A stretch of DNA of 64,000 nt from Allium sativum. Taxonomy: Eukaryota; Streptophyta; Magnoliopsida; Asparagales; Amaryllidaceae. Shown one piece after another: positions 35,673 to 48,267 of this stretch (positions within the stretch are counted from its first letter, which is position 1; the number at the start of each line of letters is the position of its first letter). The stretch lies in assembly GCA_030737875.1 (NCBI GenBank), contig CM060915.1, positions 634,138,786 through 634,202,785 of the forward strand. Direction: 5' to 3'. The position numbers were made by a program, and so were the translations under genes. The notes beneath the pieces were generated by a model, which was not told where the DNA came from, did no database searches, and saw only the letters and a program-made list of their open reading frames with translations.

Positions 35673-35938
35673 GGACAAAATTGCAAAATAGGCTTATTTT
35701 TAAAACTAATAGCAGATTTAGGCTAGTTTTGAAACTATTTGTAGAAATAGACTTGTTTTGGTCACTTCAGCGCTGAGATGGCCTATGCTAAAAAAAAACT
35801 TGTGAAGTGCGCTCTTTATAAAGATATAAGGGCGCACTTAGTAAGTGTGCCGTTGCAAAAATACATGGGCAAACTTCCCAAGTGCACCCATAAAATTTTA
35901 AATAGGTGCACCTGCAAGGTGCGCCTGCTATAATCTGC
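35673..35938 (+). repeat. Left terminal inverted repeat of the Mutator-like element
   Basis: Pairs with 36691-37031. The matching inner ends read GCCTGCTATAATCTGC here and GCAGATTATAGCAGGC at 36691. The outer part contains CTAATAGCAGATTTAGG, also found inverted near 36925. Confidence 0.88.
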
Positions 35939-36690
35939 AAAACTCGGAAAACTGCTGATTGCATTTTCAACAATGTCCAAATACATACCATCGCAGTTAA
36001 CACTACATTGACACTAGAACATAAATTTGTTGCTAATTTCTTGCATTTGGGGTCTCAATTTGTCAAAAAAAAAAAAAAACTCATCTCACAAAAGCTTCTT
36101 TTGTATGTATTCTCTTTAAGCATGTATTTTTGCAGTATTCATAAAAGAGAAAATGTACATGTATAATACAAATGATGCGAACATACGTTCGTTCTCAGCT
36201 AACAAGCTACTTCCCTCGTGCGTATGAAGAATATTTCTACCGTACTCTATATGTGCATGAATGCTTAAATGATACTATGGTGATGGGTATAAATCTTGAG
36301 CTTATGCACCATATCCAACACTAACTCGCTATGTTTGAATCATTTATTACGATAACGACCTCTTAATTTTGAATTCAGATGGTCGATGGTGGTTGAAATT
36401 ATACAATTTTCATTTTACATGGGTAAGAAAACTGATAAAGGTTGCCGACTCTTTTAGTTGATGCATCACAATGCTGCTAATACCATCACCATCTTTAATA
36501 AAGTAGTGAAGTCACCCACTACACATGCGGCAGGGCACATGACCATTCCATGATAAAACTCCTAACCAAAATTGAAACGAGTCAACCAAAAGTTGCCACA
36601 TACCATTTTACAAATGCAACAAGACAGAAAATAGTACATGCAATATATACATTATTAAGGGTTCCACATTTACATAGAGCAGTAGAACAT

Positions 36691-37031
36691 GCAGATTATA
36701 GCAGGCACACCTCGCAGGTGCACCTGTTTATAATTTCATGGGAGCACTTGTGAAGTGTGCCCTTGTATTTTTGAAAGGGTGCGCTTACTAAGTGCGCCCT
36801 TATATTTTTATAAAGGTCGCACTTCCCAAGTGTTCCCCCATGTATTTTTTTAAGTACTAGCCAACTTAGTGCTGAGGTGGCCAAAACAAGCCTATTTTTG
36901 AAAATAGTTTTAAATCTAACCTAAATCTGCTATTAGTTTTAAAAACAAACTGCTCTCTTCTTTTTAGAAGATCACACATTTTTGCTTTCAAAAAAAAGTT
37001 TTAAAAACAAATCTATTTTGAAAATTTGTCC
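36691..37031 (-). repeat. Right terminal inverted repeat of the Mutator-like element
   Basis: Inverted copy of the left TIR with diverged spots and an insertion of about 70 bases at roughly 36945-37010. Confidence 0.85.
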
Positions 37032-37040
37032 TTTATTTAT

Positions 37041-38121
37041 TTGTAGAACACCTAACCAGCTATCCATATTTCTTTAACTTTGATTTCTGATTAGCAAAAA
37101 TTCAAGCTTACAATGGTGCGAGTTGTCACATATGATCAAATCCATTTTAAAGCAAAACCAACAAAGTTAGGGTAATGAGATACTTTTAAGGTATAAATGC
37201 TCCATTTAAGTTAGAACTTATTACAATAACCAAATATAATTTGAATTAATCATGACATTCTTCAATTTTGTTATATTAGGTTAAACAGTATTTATTTTTC
37301 ATCCACAACTGATGTGAAAATGAGAACAAATTAACTTAAAATATTTTTTTGCATTTAATCAAACTTCTTCCACCTTTGCTATTTTTTGCTATATTCCTGC
37401 TTTGTTCCCTTTGTAACTTTTCACAACTCCATCGTTAAGCACTTTAGGTAACAATTTCAAGCTTAGTCAACTGAATACCTTACGTCAAAAATCTAAGGTT
37501 GTACCAATATTTATAATTTTTCTAACTAGCTAAGTTTAGCCTTTAGACCAGATACACACTGCCTTTCATGTCCAGAGGCTAGTACATAATTCGTAAGCAC
37601 AATTTGCAAACATATCATAAATCGTTCAGTTTACAATTCTTCAAAACAATTTGCAAATAACACAATTTGCCCTTTTAATTACTCCATACTACCATCTGCC
37701 AGCACTGTCTGCATAGTCAATAATATGTACCATTTAACTGCCTCCTTCACATCTTAAAATATATAATTCTGCAACTTCGAAGCTTTTGACATTTTTTAAT
37801 TTAGAAGTCGTTGTGCATATGTTATCTTGATTTTGTGCCGCTCTATTTTTTTCTCCTAAAAAGCAACACAATAGATGCATAGCCTATGTTTACTTACCTT
37901 AAGCATCCAACTATAGTAAATCGATCATAATCTCAATTTTTCTTAAATATAGCTAAATTAACTCAACTGCGTGACATAAATGTAGGTAATTTAATTCAAA
38001 ATATGCTATTAGAATATAATTTCATTTTCATAAAACATTTAAATATTTTCTTAATGTTGTTAATTTATAAAGTACGATAAGTTCATATAAAATTATCATA
38101 TGCAGCCAAAATTATTGTTGC
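37041..38121. other. Unassigned AT-rich sequence
   Basis: About 1.1 kb without a usable ORF, tandem repeat or familiar motif. This is the longest stretch in the window not assigned to a mobile element and may be old, decayed repeat. Confidence 0.5.
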
Positions 38122-39601
38122 TGTTAACCCTGTTAAAACACAGTTCAAAGCACTGAGTCAGTCAGTTTTAAAGCACCGAGTCGATCGCAAATATGGACCG
38201 GCCTCAACAACGCGGATAGGTCATGTTTACACAACAGCGGGTCGGCCTATTCTACAAAGCATCGGGTCGGTCCATTTCCTTCAGAGTGGGTCGGTCCATT
38301 CAGAGTGGGTCGGTCAATATTAACGGACCGAGTCGGTCAGTACTAAAGCACATGGTCGGTACCATTTTTGGGTCGGTCCTGTAAGAGGCTAACCGGGTCG
38401 GCATGTTATAACGCCAATGTGGAATGACTATTATGTGTATATTACTATTAGAAGGAACTTGTTAAAACGAATGTATGTTATAATAAGGGTTATAATACAA
38501 GCATAATATATACAATGCATGAGAAGCACTATCACGTGAAGCTACATGTAAACAATGATACGCAAGTATGGTCAGATAGAAATATGTTGCAGATTCGAAT
38601 GCTCAATGAAGATATAAGCACAAGTATGCAATTAGCACTAAATTGTGGAACAATCCACGTCAGACAGGAACGTGAATAATACATGTGATCAGTACATATA
38701 GAAGAAGCACGTTTCAGATTAAAGAGAACTCAACAAATTGTTGACACGTGAGCACAATTCCAGTTCACAACAGATGGATCAATTATATTATGAGTTATGT
38801 GTGGATTGGTTTCAGCTTGCATGCAACGTGAAACTTAATGTACTTTATTTGGATCAGCCATTCTCAGTTTGGTCAAGAGGAAGCTTATACGTGTTCAGTT
38901 TATGTAAACGTATACATGCAACATATTTTATGGATTAATGCAATGAGTGATATATAAATAATGGACAAGTGAAACTCAACATCTGGTCAGTGCTTTATGT
39001 ATGAATGGTATGTCGTGGATAAGGTGTTCAAAAATTCTAAACATAAGGCGCCACGTGGAAGTTAAAATGCGATGAGAAGCTTTGGTTAATATGAATATGG
39101 ACATAATAGCTATTGGCTCGAAGACCGCTGTTACTAGAACTGACAAAATACAGCAGCAGATTGCAAGTCGGTCTTGTATCTAAATATGGGTCGGTACATG
39201 AATCAGCTACTACGAATACATACGGGTTGACCATATTTGTCTAAATAATGTGGTGGCAATTCAGTAATTCCTTCCTGGGCGGTCCTGTAGAGGATAAGTG
39301 GGTCGGTACTTTAGATAATAAGGTGGCAATTCAGTAATTCTTTCCTAGTCAGTCCTATGTTTAATCTTTTGGATCGGTATTAAAAGAGAAGGGGTGGCAG
39401 TAGGGTAATAAAGTGGGTCAGTGTTGTACATATAATTTGGATCTGTCATTATTAAAGGCGGTGGCAGAACTGTAATATATGGGATATGCCAGCTGTATAA
39501 AACTACAAAGTGGACCAGTGGCATTTCTGTAAATAAGTTTAAGGCCGACCTAAATTCTGCACTCCATAATTGCGAGACTTCCATTACCCTCAAACTACAC
39601 C

Positions 39602-39610
39602 TATAAATAG
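39602..39610 (+). promoter_or_regulatory. TATA box of the Tat-like LTR
   Basis: TATAAATAG, 1480 bases into the LTR, so transcription would start near 39635 and leave a 670-base R/U5. Confidence 0.7.
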
Positions 39611-39697
39611 CCCCTTTCTCCACGCTTCAAGGGACCGATTCCACTACACCGAAGGGCTGCGCAAATCACTTCTTCACCATTCTAAAGCTCCTTAAAG

Positions 39698-39823
39698 CTC
39701 CATTAATGGCCACCAAAGCTCTCTACTTCTTCCTCTAACAACATGAAAATCAAATCACACCTCCATTAATAGCCGCTAAAGCTCTCTACTTCTTCCTCTA
39801 ACAACATGAAAATCAAATCACAC
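39698..39823 (+). repeat. 63-bp direct duplication in the Tat-like LTR leader
   Basis: Two adjacent copies starting CTCCATTAAT and including CTCTCTACTTCTTCCTCTAA, with about three differences. Confidence 0.88.
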
Positions 39824-40304
39824 CTTTTCTCCATCCGAATGGGCTCAAACTCAATCCTAGTGCTCTCCAACCGCCATTAATCTTCTCTAAAAGCTCGAAT
39901 CTAACATAAACTTCGTCACGGGATCAAGAAAAAGCATCTACATGCCAAAGTGATTGAAGATCTACAGGATAACTTTCACAATCCGCGAGATCTAATCCAT
40001 TTCTCTACGAATTCAAGTGTGATCTAAAGCTAAAAGAGCAAAGAGAGGAAATCACTATGTAAAGAGAGAATGAGCAAAAGTGAAATGTATGAGTTAATAA
40101 ACATTCTCAATCTCCTCATGATAGTGGAAAGCATTTCAAAAGTGGACGTAGATCTTTGCTAAGATCGAACCACTATAAAAACCCATTGTCTTTTACTTAT
40201 TTTTTCCCATTTAGTTTGTGATTGTGGCTCTTTCAATTTCTAACCATAATTGGTGAAGTGTGATTTCACACCTTTGGTGTTTGAGTCATTTTTAATTCAA
40301 ACAT

Positions 40305-40322
40305 TTGGTGCCCACTGTGGGG
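40305..40322 (+). other. Primer-binding site of the Tat-like element (tRNA-Lys type)
   Basis: TGGTGCCCACTGTGGGG just inside the LTR. Its complement differs at two positions from the 3' end of plant tRNA-Lys as I know it. The tRNA identity comes from general knowledge and was not searched. Confidence 0.65.
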
Positions 40323-40408
40323 CTGCGTTCGCATCTCCTTCCTTCATACTTTTCTCAAGTCTAAAAGCCTTGCATTAAAAGTTCTAAACCGCATCCTCCT
40401 CCGAAATC

Positions 40409-41938
40409 ATGGCAAAATCTAAGAAAGCTACTAGTAAAACCATGGTAGAAGCCGATAATATTGTTAATGAAGAAACGTCATTTGCTAACCATCTCGATGT
40501 TGATGAAAACTCCGTAAGTGGAGCCGTTGTGACTAGAATTGAGTTGAATGCTGCTATTGCCAATGTAAATTAAAGAATGGATGCTTCTACTAAAGCTATG
40601 ATGGAAAAACTTGACGCCATCCTTAATGCTCAACCAAATCTAGCCCCTCCGAAAGTCCATGTTGATCTCGAAGAGAATGACTAATCGCCCGCTTCCGATC
40701 AAAACCGCAATGACAACATGGAAGATAATTATGATTGGATGAGTGACAAGGACGAAGCTAACATCGAAGAACTAAAATCAAAGGCTAGGAATCATTCCGA
40801 AGTAAATGCTCGGAAGGCTACCAATCCCGTCACGGGGGAACCTCCTCATCGAGAAGGCAAAGGGCCAAAGCTCTCTAATCAAGGCTGCTTGCCTAGACGA
40901 ACATTTGGTAAAGAGATTGGCTTCGCATAGCGGCATAACACTGAAGAATATATCTCAGATATGATAGAACAAATCATGAAGAGAAATCAAGCTAGCAAAG
41001 ATGATGAAAGAGAATGGGACTTCTCTCCTGACATAACTCCATTCACCGAAAGAATCCTTGAAGCAGAATGTCCAAAAAAGTTCAATCCACCGACTTTGCC
41101 TCCGTACAATGGCCTTGTTGATCCTAACTACTTCTTATTCAAATATGAGTGGCATATGAGTGTGGCTAAGGCGACTGATGAGATGAGATGCACGTATTTT
41201 CCTCTCTATTTAGAAGGTGCTGCATCATTATGGTTCACGAAGTTGCCACCTAAATCTATCGATCGGTTCTCTGATCTAGCCAAAAAGTTCAAGGAGCAGT
41301 TCCACTTGTATGCTACCAAAGCTAAGGAAGCTATAACGCTCTCTGTAATGAAATAGAGGCCAGGAGAAACAATCAAAGCCTTCCTCAGTCAATTTAATGT
41401 TGCCTTCTCTGAAGTGAGGAATCTAGAGCCACGCATAGTCCTTATGGCTTTACTCGACGCCATAGACAAAACGAGTGAATTCGGAAGATGGATAAAGATG
41501 AAGGAACCGACTACGCTTGACAAGTTTTATAAAAAAGCAGAAGAGTACATAAAAGTGGACAATAATCCTGTACCTCTTTAGTTCAGTGGTGGTAACCAAC
41601 TTCTTGAAGCTCCTAAAAGTGCAGCAAGTTAACCGATCAGAAGAATACTCAGGGGCAGAAGCGAGTAAATGACAGGAACGACAACAAAGCCAATAAAAAA
41701 TTCCGTCATCTTGATTCGTCGGAGCTAACTCCTCTGAACGACACTCCTGAAAACATCTACCTTGCCACAAAGGACGCAGAAGATTACCCAGAGCCTCGGC
41801 CAATAAAGATGAATAGCCACCTGACCAAATCTGGGTAGTTCTGTTGGTTTCATAATCAGCCAGGCCACTACACCAACAAATGTAGGCATCTGAGATCATA
41901 GATTGAAGAGCTGATTAGGAAGAACCATGTGCAATAGT
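40409..41938 (+). pseudogene. gag: Broken gag of the Tat-like element
   Basis: One frame from ATG 40409 carries a Tat-type gag with in-frame stops at about 40571, 40682, 40928, 41354 and 41578; later parts also shift frame. Recognisable blocks are PKKFNPPTLPPYNGLVDPN with FEKY-like sequence (41075-41160), MRCTYFPLYLEGAASLWF (41185-41235), FSDLAKKFKEQF (41270-41300) and, downstream, PGETIKAFLSQFN. Near 41855-41930 a CWFHNQPGHYTNKC zinc-binding block is followed by an IEELIR motif. Most stops look like CAG-to-TAG or CAA-to-TAA changes. No pol follows. It would have built the particle shell; this copy cannot. Confidence 0.82.
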
Positions 41939-41939
41939 A

Positions 41940-42430
41940 TGCGAAGAGTTCCCAAGATGCAAATCCTTCTGCAACTTCCTAGGGGCAAGGGGCATCAAAT
42001 GATCAATCTGGTCCAAGCAACGTAGCTTCTGCTCACACTAATCCAAGGTTGATAATAAACTGACAGCTATTGATGATGATCTAATATCTGCGGCCCAGAA
42101 TAAGCGATCATTATCGCCTTTACTTTGCTTCTTGCATTACTTTACTCTTTTGCTATGTTCTACCTTCTTTTGAAAAGCTTGTACTGATTTACATGAATTG
42201 TATCGAGCAATAGCTCTAGAATGAAATATTACCTGCTTGTATAAATACCTGAATTGCAAAATTTTCTTTAATAACAAAATTTGCTAACAGACGATTTCTC
42301 ATTGCAGGCTATCCAACAAGTGTTAGCTAAAATCCGACCAAATAAGACAACCTTGATAATACCAACTCAATGGTTGATCGAGAAAGTCCCAATGAATCAA
42401 ATGGAGGATAGAGCAGCAAGCGGGCCACAA
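41940..42430 (+). other. Tat-like element, non-coding segment after gag
   Basis: No protease or RT motif follows gag. The sequence is AT-rich and leads into the tandem repeats. Confidence 0.6.
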
Positions 42431-42925
42431 AAGGTTCACGGGAGTTCGTAAGCGTGGTGCGATGCAGCCTCCACCCAAAAGGTCCTTCACCCAAAAGGTT
42501 CACGTGAATCCGTAAGCGTGAAACGAAGCGTGGGAGCTCGCTAATGTGAGACGAAGCGTGGAAGTACGTAAGCGCGGGGAGATGCAGCCTTCACCCAAAA
42601 GGTTCACGGGAATCCGTAAGCACGAAACGAAGCACGGGAGCTCGCTAATGCGAGACGAAGCATGGGAGTTCATAACGCAGAGCGATGCAGCCTTCGCCCA
42701 AAAGGTTCGCTAGAATCCGTAAGCGCGAAACGAAGCATGGGAGCTCTCTAATGCGAGATGAAGCATGAGAGTTCGTAAGCACGGAGCGATGCAGCCTTGG
42801 CCCAAATGGTTCGCGGGAATCCGTAGGCGTGAAACGAAGCGCGGGAGCTCGTTAGTGCGAGACAAAGTGTGGGAGTTCGTAAGCGCGGAGCAATGCAACC
42901 CTCACCCAAACCTCGCGGGAGTTCC
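42430..42925 (+). repeat. 103-105-bp tandem repeats in the Tat-like interior
   Basis: About four to five GC-richer units with TTCACGGGAATCCGTAAGCG, GAAACGAAGCGTGGGAGCTC and GCGATGCAGCC segments; unit starts near 42499, 42602, 42705 and 42810. Variable tandem arrays in this region are characteristic of Tat/Ogre elements. Confidence 0.85.
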
Positions 42926-44474
42926 CATTGCGAAACAGTGCGACAACCAAAAATCCCTTTCCATAAAGAAAGCAACTTCTCCATAGGATAAATCAACAAT
43001 GCTCAATGAACTCCATTATGTTGATTCAGTTGACAAGAGAAGACAAAATGTTGGATTAAAACGACCTCTCCAAAACACGGGGCATCCAATGGAGTCTCCA
43101 ACGTCAAAACTGATCAGTAAAGCAGACAAGTATGTAGCAGTAGAAAATTCTTCTCACAATGAAGACTGGTGATGACCTCCAGAGCCTGGGCACCAATAAT
43201 AAAAAACTTCTTGTAACGTCCCGCATTTTGTCGGTTCATATTTGAATATTTAAATCAGTTTAAATATTGGATTGGTAATATAAGTGAATTTATATATTAA
43301 TTAAAACGAAGTTGAACGCAGAAAAATAAATATATTTATTATAATCGAGCTCAGAACGACCCAGCAGTTCGTAATTTAACGTTCTAAATTTCAACTGAGT
43401 GTACCGGACTCGTTTTGAATTGGATTTCTTCAAAACAAGAAACGTTGGAATCTGTTGAACTGTATCTTTCTAACAGAAGTGAAAAACCAAGATTTCATCG
43501 TATAGATTGCAAGATATGTCCAAATCAATTATTCAAAAAGTCGTTGTGAAATCGTATATCGACCGTAACGGTTATTTGAATATAACTGGATATCAGGTGC
43601 AAATCGGGACAAGGTTCTTTTGAGGCGCAGCGATAATTTAATTTTTAGAATTTTACTGTAATTTTTAAATAATTAAATGTGCAACTTTTTATTCGGAGTA
43701 TTGTGTACCCTGTATCGGTATTTCGGGATTTCCTAATATGAGTCAATCTACCAGTTTTATTTTATCTTTGGGACCGGGACACCTCGTTGAGCACGACTAT
43801 ACTCTTACTTCTGTCCGTAGCAGCTCGGACATGAACGGAACCTTACGAATGCGGTACACTAAAATAATGATAATAAAAATTATGCAACTTAGAAATGGCT
43901 AGGAAATTAGGCCCTTTGGTTATCGAATACCACCTTCACTTTACATCGAATATGAGATGCAAACGTATACGGTATACACGTACAAAATTTTAGTATGTAT
44001 ATGGATATGCACGATTAATTACACCTTCATTTTGTTCCCATTCTTCAAATGTATATATACTGAGGATATTACCTATGTTTATCACAAAGAAATATGATGT
44101 CTAAATCATTTTATCAAAGAATGTAAAGCAAACAGTAGTCACCGTGCTCCTTTTCGAGGCATGACGCACATGCCTAACGTATAGACTTAATAAATAATGC
44201 TGCACAGTGTTATCAAATTCGGTGAAGGCATATGGAGACCCATACTCCCCCCAGACGCTCCATGCTTAAACGTGTAGACAATTAAAAGTAAACCATAACC
44301 TACCCTTTCACTTCACGAACAGCTACGATAATGAATTGTCACCATCGCTGCCACTCGTTACAGTCACCTACTGCGAATACTTCATGGCAAAGGTATGCTC
44401 TTTGTCAACAACTACTCTTCGAAGGGTTACGCCCTACAACATACCGTATTACGTGCAAGTCAAGGAATTGGGCT

Positions 44475-44483
44475 TATAAATAG
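44475..44483 (+). promoter_or_regulatory. TATA box of element A 5' LTR
   Basis: TATAAATAG followed by a CATTCATTCATTTC stretch. The strongest core-promoter match in the LTR; the expected start is near 44510. Confidence 0.7.
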
Positions 44484-45112
44484 CCTCATTCATTCATTTC
44501 TGGTTTCAGGAATTATATATATACTACACATTAAAAATAAAACAAACAGTAGGGTTGCGTGTATATTAGGAAGGGTGCGTTGCGTTCAAGGGCTCGTTGA
44601 GGACGGTGATCGAGAGTTCGCAGCTTGGTACTGTACGAATTGTCGAGGGTTGGTGATGAAGCTAGCCTGTGACGTGGGGGGTGGTAGATAGTTTGGAGGC
44701 ATAAACAATTGTTCAGACGCAACAGTAGGAGGAGGCCAAGTTTCAGGCTTTGGATGAAGAACAAGGCAGCAAATGAGTGGGGGACTGGTGGTCGGTGTGA
44801 CTGTGAGGCGGGCTATATGAGTTCACTGAAGTGCTGGAAGGGGAAGCTTCGTGTCGGTGGAGGAGTTCGTTAGCATTGACGAAGTGTGTGGCCGGTGCGC
44901 TGCTGGGTAGCGAACTGTCGTGGTTAGGGGTAGAAGTGTTGTTGAGTGGGAGCGAGACAGTGATGAGGGAGTGTGAGCATCAAAATGAAGGAGAAGGTAT
45001 TAGATGATAATAGAAAAGAAAATAAAGTAAGGGGAGAAAGTTTAGTAAAACTGGCGAACCATAATGAGAGGGTGCAACACATGACGAAAGGGAAGGAAAA
45101 TATCTAGAGAGT

Positions 45113-45451
45113 GTGTGCGTTTGTATTTGGGAAGAGGGAGGTATAACTGAAGTGACGGCTTCAGAAATGGCTTCTGTTTTACGTGAAAATGGGTCGAATT
45201 CTCTTTCTGTTGCCATGCAAGAGGACTGTGGACATGTTACACATAAGGGGACCGGAGGTGTTCCAGTGCTGAACGAAGCAAGCTCGGGGTATTTGGGGTT
45301 GGTTGATTTCGGCAATGGAGTTTCTGAAAGACATATTTTCTTCAGATCCGTTGATGAGTTCGTAAAAGCTAATCCTAGTATAAGAACAGAAAGCCATGGT
45401 TTAGAAATAAATAGTAGATGTGATGCATACTGCGAACCCAATGAAGATTAA
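45113..45451 (+). other. 112-codon ORF within element A 5' LTR, no known domain
   Basis: An open frame about 600 bases downstream of the predicted transcription start, present in both LTRs (see 53152-53490). The copies differ at two residues. I recognise no domain, signal peptide or membrane segment. B does not carry it. It may be a chance ORF. Confidence 0.25.
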
Positions 45452-48267
45452 ATTGAGATAACGAGGTCTAGAAGGTTGTTTGATAGATAATAAACCTTTT
45501 TATGTGGGGCTGAAGACTTAATGGATCTTGCAAGTGTTATACTGTGAAGTAACATATACAAAAATGGACAGAAACCGTTTAAAGGGTACTGTCAAATGAA
45601 TTACTGTTAAATCGGCTACTCTCGAATGAAGTTGTTTTCGCATGCGAGCTGTTTCTTTAGGTTGAACGGATGGAGTCTTCTAAGTGGAATTAAATGGTGA
45701 ACTTGGGTTTTTGTTTAGCGAAGGAATGGATATGAAATAAGAGGCGGAACGGATGGCAAATAGCTTTTGGTACAAGAACAGGAATCATGTATTATCGGAG
45801 AGCTGGCCAAAAACGGTGGATGATGGCACGACCATAGGAGATTTGTTTGGACGTGTTCGAACTATGAATTGAAAAAGAAAAGCGTGATGAGAAAACAACT
45901 AATGTGGATCAACCGACGCAAATCGTTATTTAACGGTTAACGCGCAAAGGTGAGTAAAATCACTCACTCTGATCTTTTTAAAATATTTTAATTATATTTT
46001 AATGTTGTTTGAATGTTGTGTGATGGTCGATTAGGTAGATTACAAGTAAATTGGTTGAATATTATATACCGTTACATATGTACACATCATCGGTTGGACA
46101 CTGATCCCATCGATTAGAATACCCCCTAGTATAGAGTTAGTGTTAATTGTGTTGACTGACATCTGTGGATGCGGAAACCGGTTGGAGGAATCCAGCCGGA
46201 TTCCTTGATAATTATATGTATTGTTTGTTTGTATGAACCCGAATTATATTTAAAACCCCATGTGAATATTGATGTTGAACGGAAATTCAACATCTATTTC
46301 GATAAATAAATAAACGACATTGATTTAGAAAGTGGTGACAGTCGACCGTAAACCCATCGTTTTGTTAAGAAGTTGATTGGCCGTCAGGAAAATCAACTAA
46401 TATAATTATATTTTTATAATTAAAAAGAAGATTTAAATTTATGATAGAAGTTCTATTATAAACCAGTATTTTAGAGTTCGTTTTTATAAAATAAATAAAA
46501 ACGATTGTTGATATTTAAATAAGTTTATAAAGCAGAAATTATCCAATGATTAAATATTTGGATAATTATATTTAAGATAAACAATTTAGAAGTATTATTA
46601 GATTAATTATATTAATCTAATGTTAAGAAGTAATTCAAATCAGTTAAAGAATTTACTGATGGAATGAAGTTGATTTAATCAACTGTTATTTGGGAAAATG
46701 ATTATCAAATTAATTAGATTTTAGTTAATCTAACAAAAACAGTTTGGAAATAAATTAATCAAGATTAATGAGATTAGTTACCCGTTTAATTTAAGAAGTT
46801 ATAAATAGAACGATGGAATGAAATGAAAGCGAAGAGCAAATGTTTAAAAGTAAATAATAATAAACAACGAAGATTTCAAAGGATGAATATGATGTTATAG
46901 AACCGTATTCCAAAGTAAAACAAGGAAATACAATTTGATGAATATTATAAGTAATAAAGGATTAGAATACAGACTTATATCTGTTCTAAGGTAAGAACGT
47001 TGTCGATCAAGGTTTGAGAGGTAAATAGAATACCCCAACTTGAACGGCTTCACTATTATCGAGGAATGATATCAGTTTGTGACGGAGATAGATGTTAAGA
47101 TTAGTAGAAAAGGAATATGGCAGCATATGCAAGTTTAGAACTACAGCGATAAAATAAACGCTGTTGATTAGGCTTAAGCGTAACTGTTATGTCGAGACTA
47201 GTTATAACATAGAATATTACAGCGTATGACAAGTTTGAACTATAGCGATAAAATAACGCAGTTGATAAGGTAAGGGTGACTGTAATGTTGAGATTAGTTA
47301 TAAAGGGAATATTACAGTGTATGACAAGTTTAGAACTATAGCAACAAATTAACTGCTGTTGATTAGACTTATGCGTGACTTTTATATATAGCAACACTTC
47401 CTAGGAAATGAAGCAGTTTAGTTGAAATCCACTTATTCGAAAGTGAGAAATAACGATGTCGTAAGAAAATATAAGAATCAGTTTTAGAAAGAGAAATTGG
47501 AGAATCGTGTTAGAAAACAATGACAGCATTTCGATGTTCGAAATGTGATTAGAATTTAAACCGTTAGGATTTGGAACTAGAATTTGACGATGTCGAAAGT
47601 ATTAAAAATAAACTATTTTTAGGGATTATAATCTGATAGAATAATGAACATTTAGTTTGAAACAAATAAATGTTGATAGGATAGCAATCAGTATTTAGTT
47701 ATAAACTTGATATCGATTTGATAAGAAGTTGACTTAGAGACAGAGTTTATAAAGTGGAATAGGAGTGAAAAGTATGAAAGAGATTTCGATAAACAAGATA
47801 AGGGAGATTATTACATGAATAAAGATTTATATGATCAAGGTGTTTAGATTTCAATAAGAAGGGATAGTATTCCCATTTCAAAGGGAATAATGTTTTAAAA
47901 GTGAACATGGGGCCGATTAAAAGGTTAAAATGAAATTGGAAATATTTTCCAATGTAAATAGAGTAGATTATCCAAGTATAGAAATAAAGAATGTGAAAAT
48001 AATGGATCGAACGTTGATAACGTATATTTTCTGGGACATAGGAGAATAAGAGTTTAAAATAACTGGGAATGTTTTCCAAGAATGTGAAAAGGGTAAAACG
48101 GGATTAGAGAAATATCCGGTAAGATATGGGAATTCGAATAATAAAAACGAATGTTAAATAAAAGGTGCCCATGGTTGTGTGCGTTTAGTTGTTCATTTGA
48201 ATGAATGTTTGTTTTAACTCTGATAGTTAAATAACCGACTATCGAAGTGTTTTGACCATCGTTGTCA

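Larger units (their letters stand above)
35664..37040. mobile_element. Non-autonomous Mutator-like element with long TIRs and 9-bp TSD
   Basis: The element runs 35673-37031, begins GGACAAA and ends TTTGTCC. It is flanked by a perfect 9-bp duplication, TTTATTTAT (35664-35672 and 37032-37040), the size typical of Mutator-like elements. The left TIR is about 266 bases (35673-35938). The right is about 341 (36691-37031) because it carries roughly 70 extra bases near its outer end. The TIRs contain smaller palindromes, such as GGCGCACTTAGTAAGTG. The 750-base middle encodes no transposase that I can see, so mobility would need a partner. Confidence 0.85.
38122..40303 (+). repeat. 5' LTR of the Tat-like element
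   Basis: 2182 bases from TGTTAACCC to AATTCAAACA. U3 contains many GGGTCGGTC-type motifs (38150-38400 and 39165-39440). TATA box at 39602-39610. A 63-bp duplication lies in the leader (39698-39760 and 39761-39823). Confidence 0.85.

Noticed and set aside
37041..38121. Possible host gene exon or promoter between the Mutator-like and Tat elements
   Set aside because: No ORF of useful length, no codon bias and no convincing splice or TATA arrangement. Left unassigned.
44395..44691. 98-codon ORF in LTR A as a host gene
   Set aside because: It lies across the TATA box and start region, and the 3' LTR copy has a different end. It has no domain and is best read as chance.
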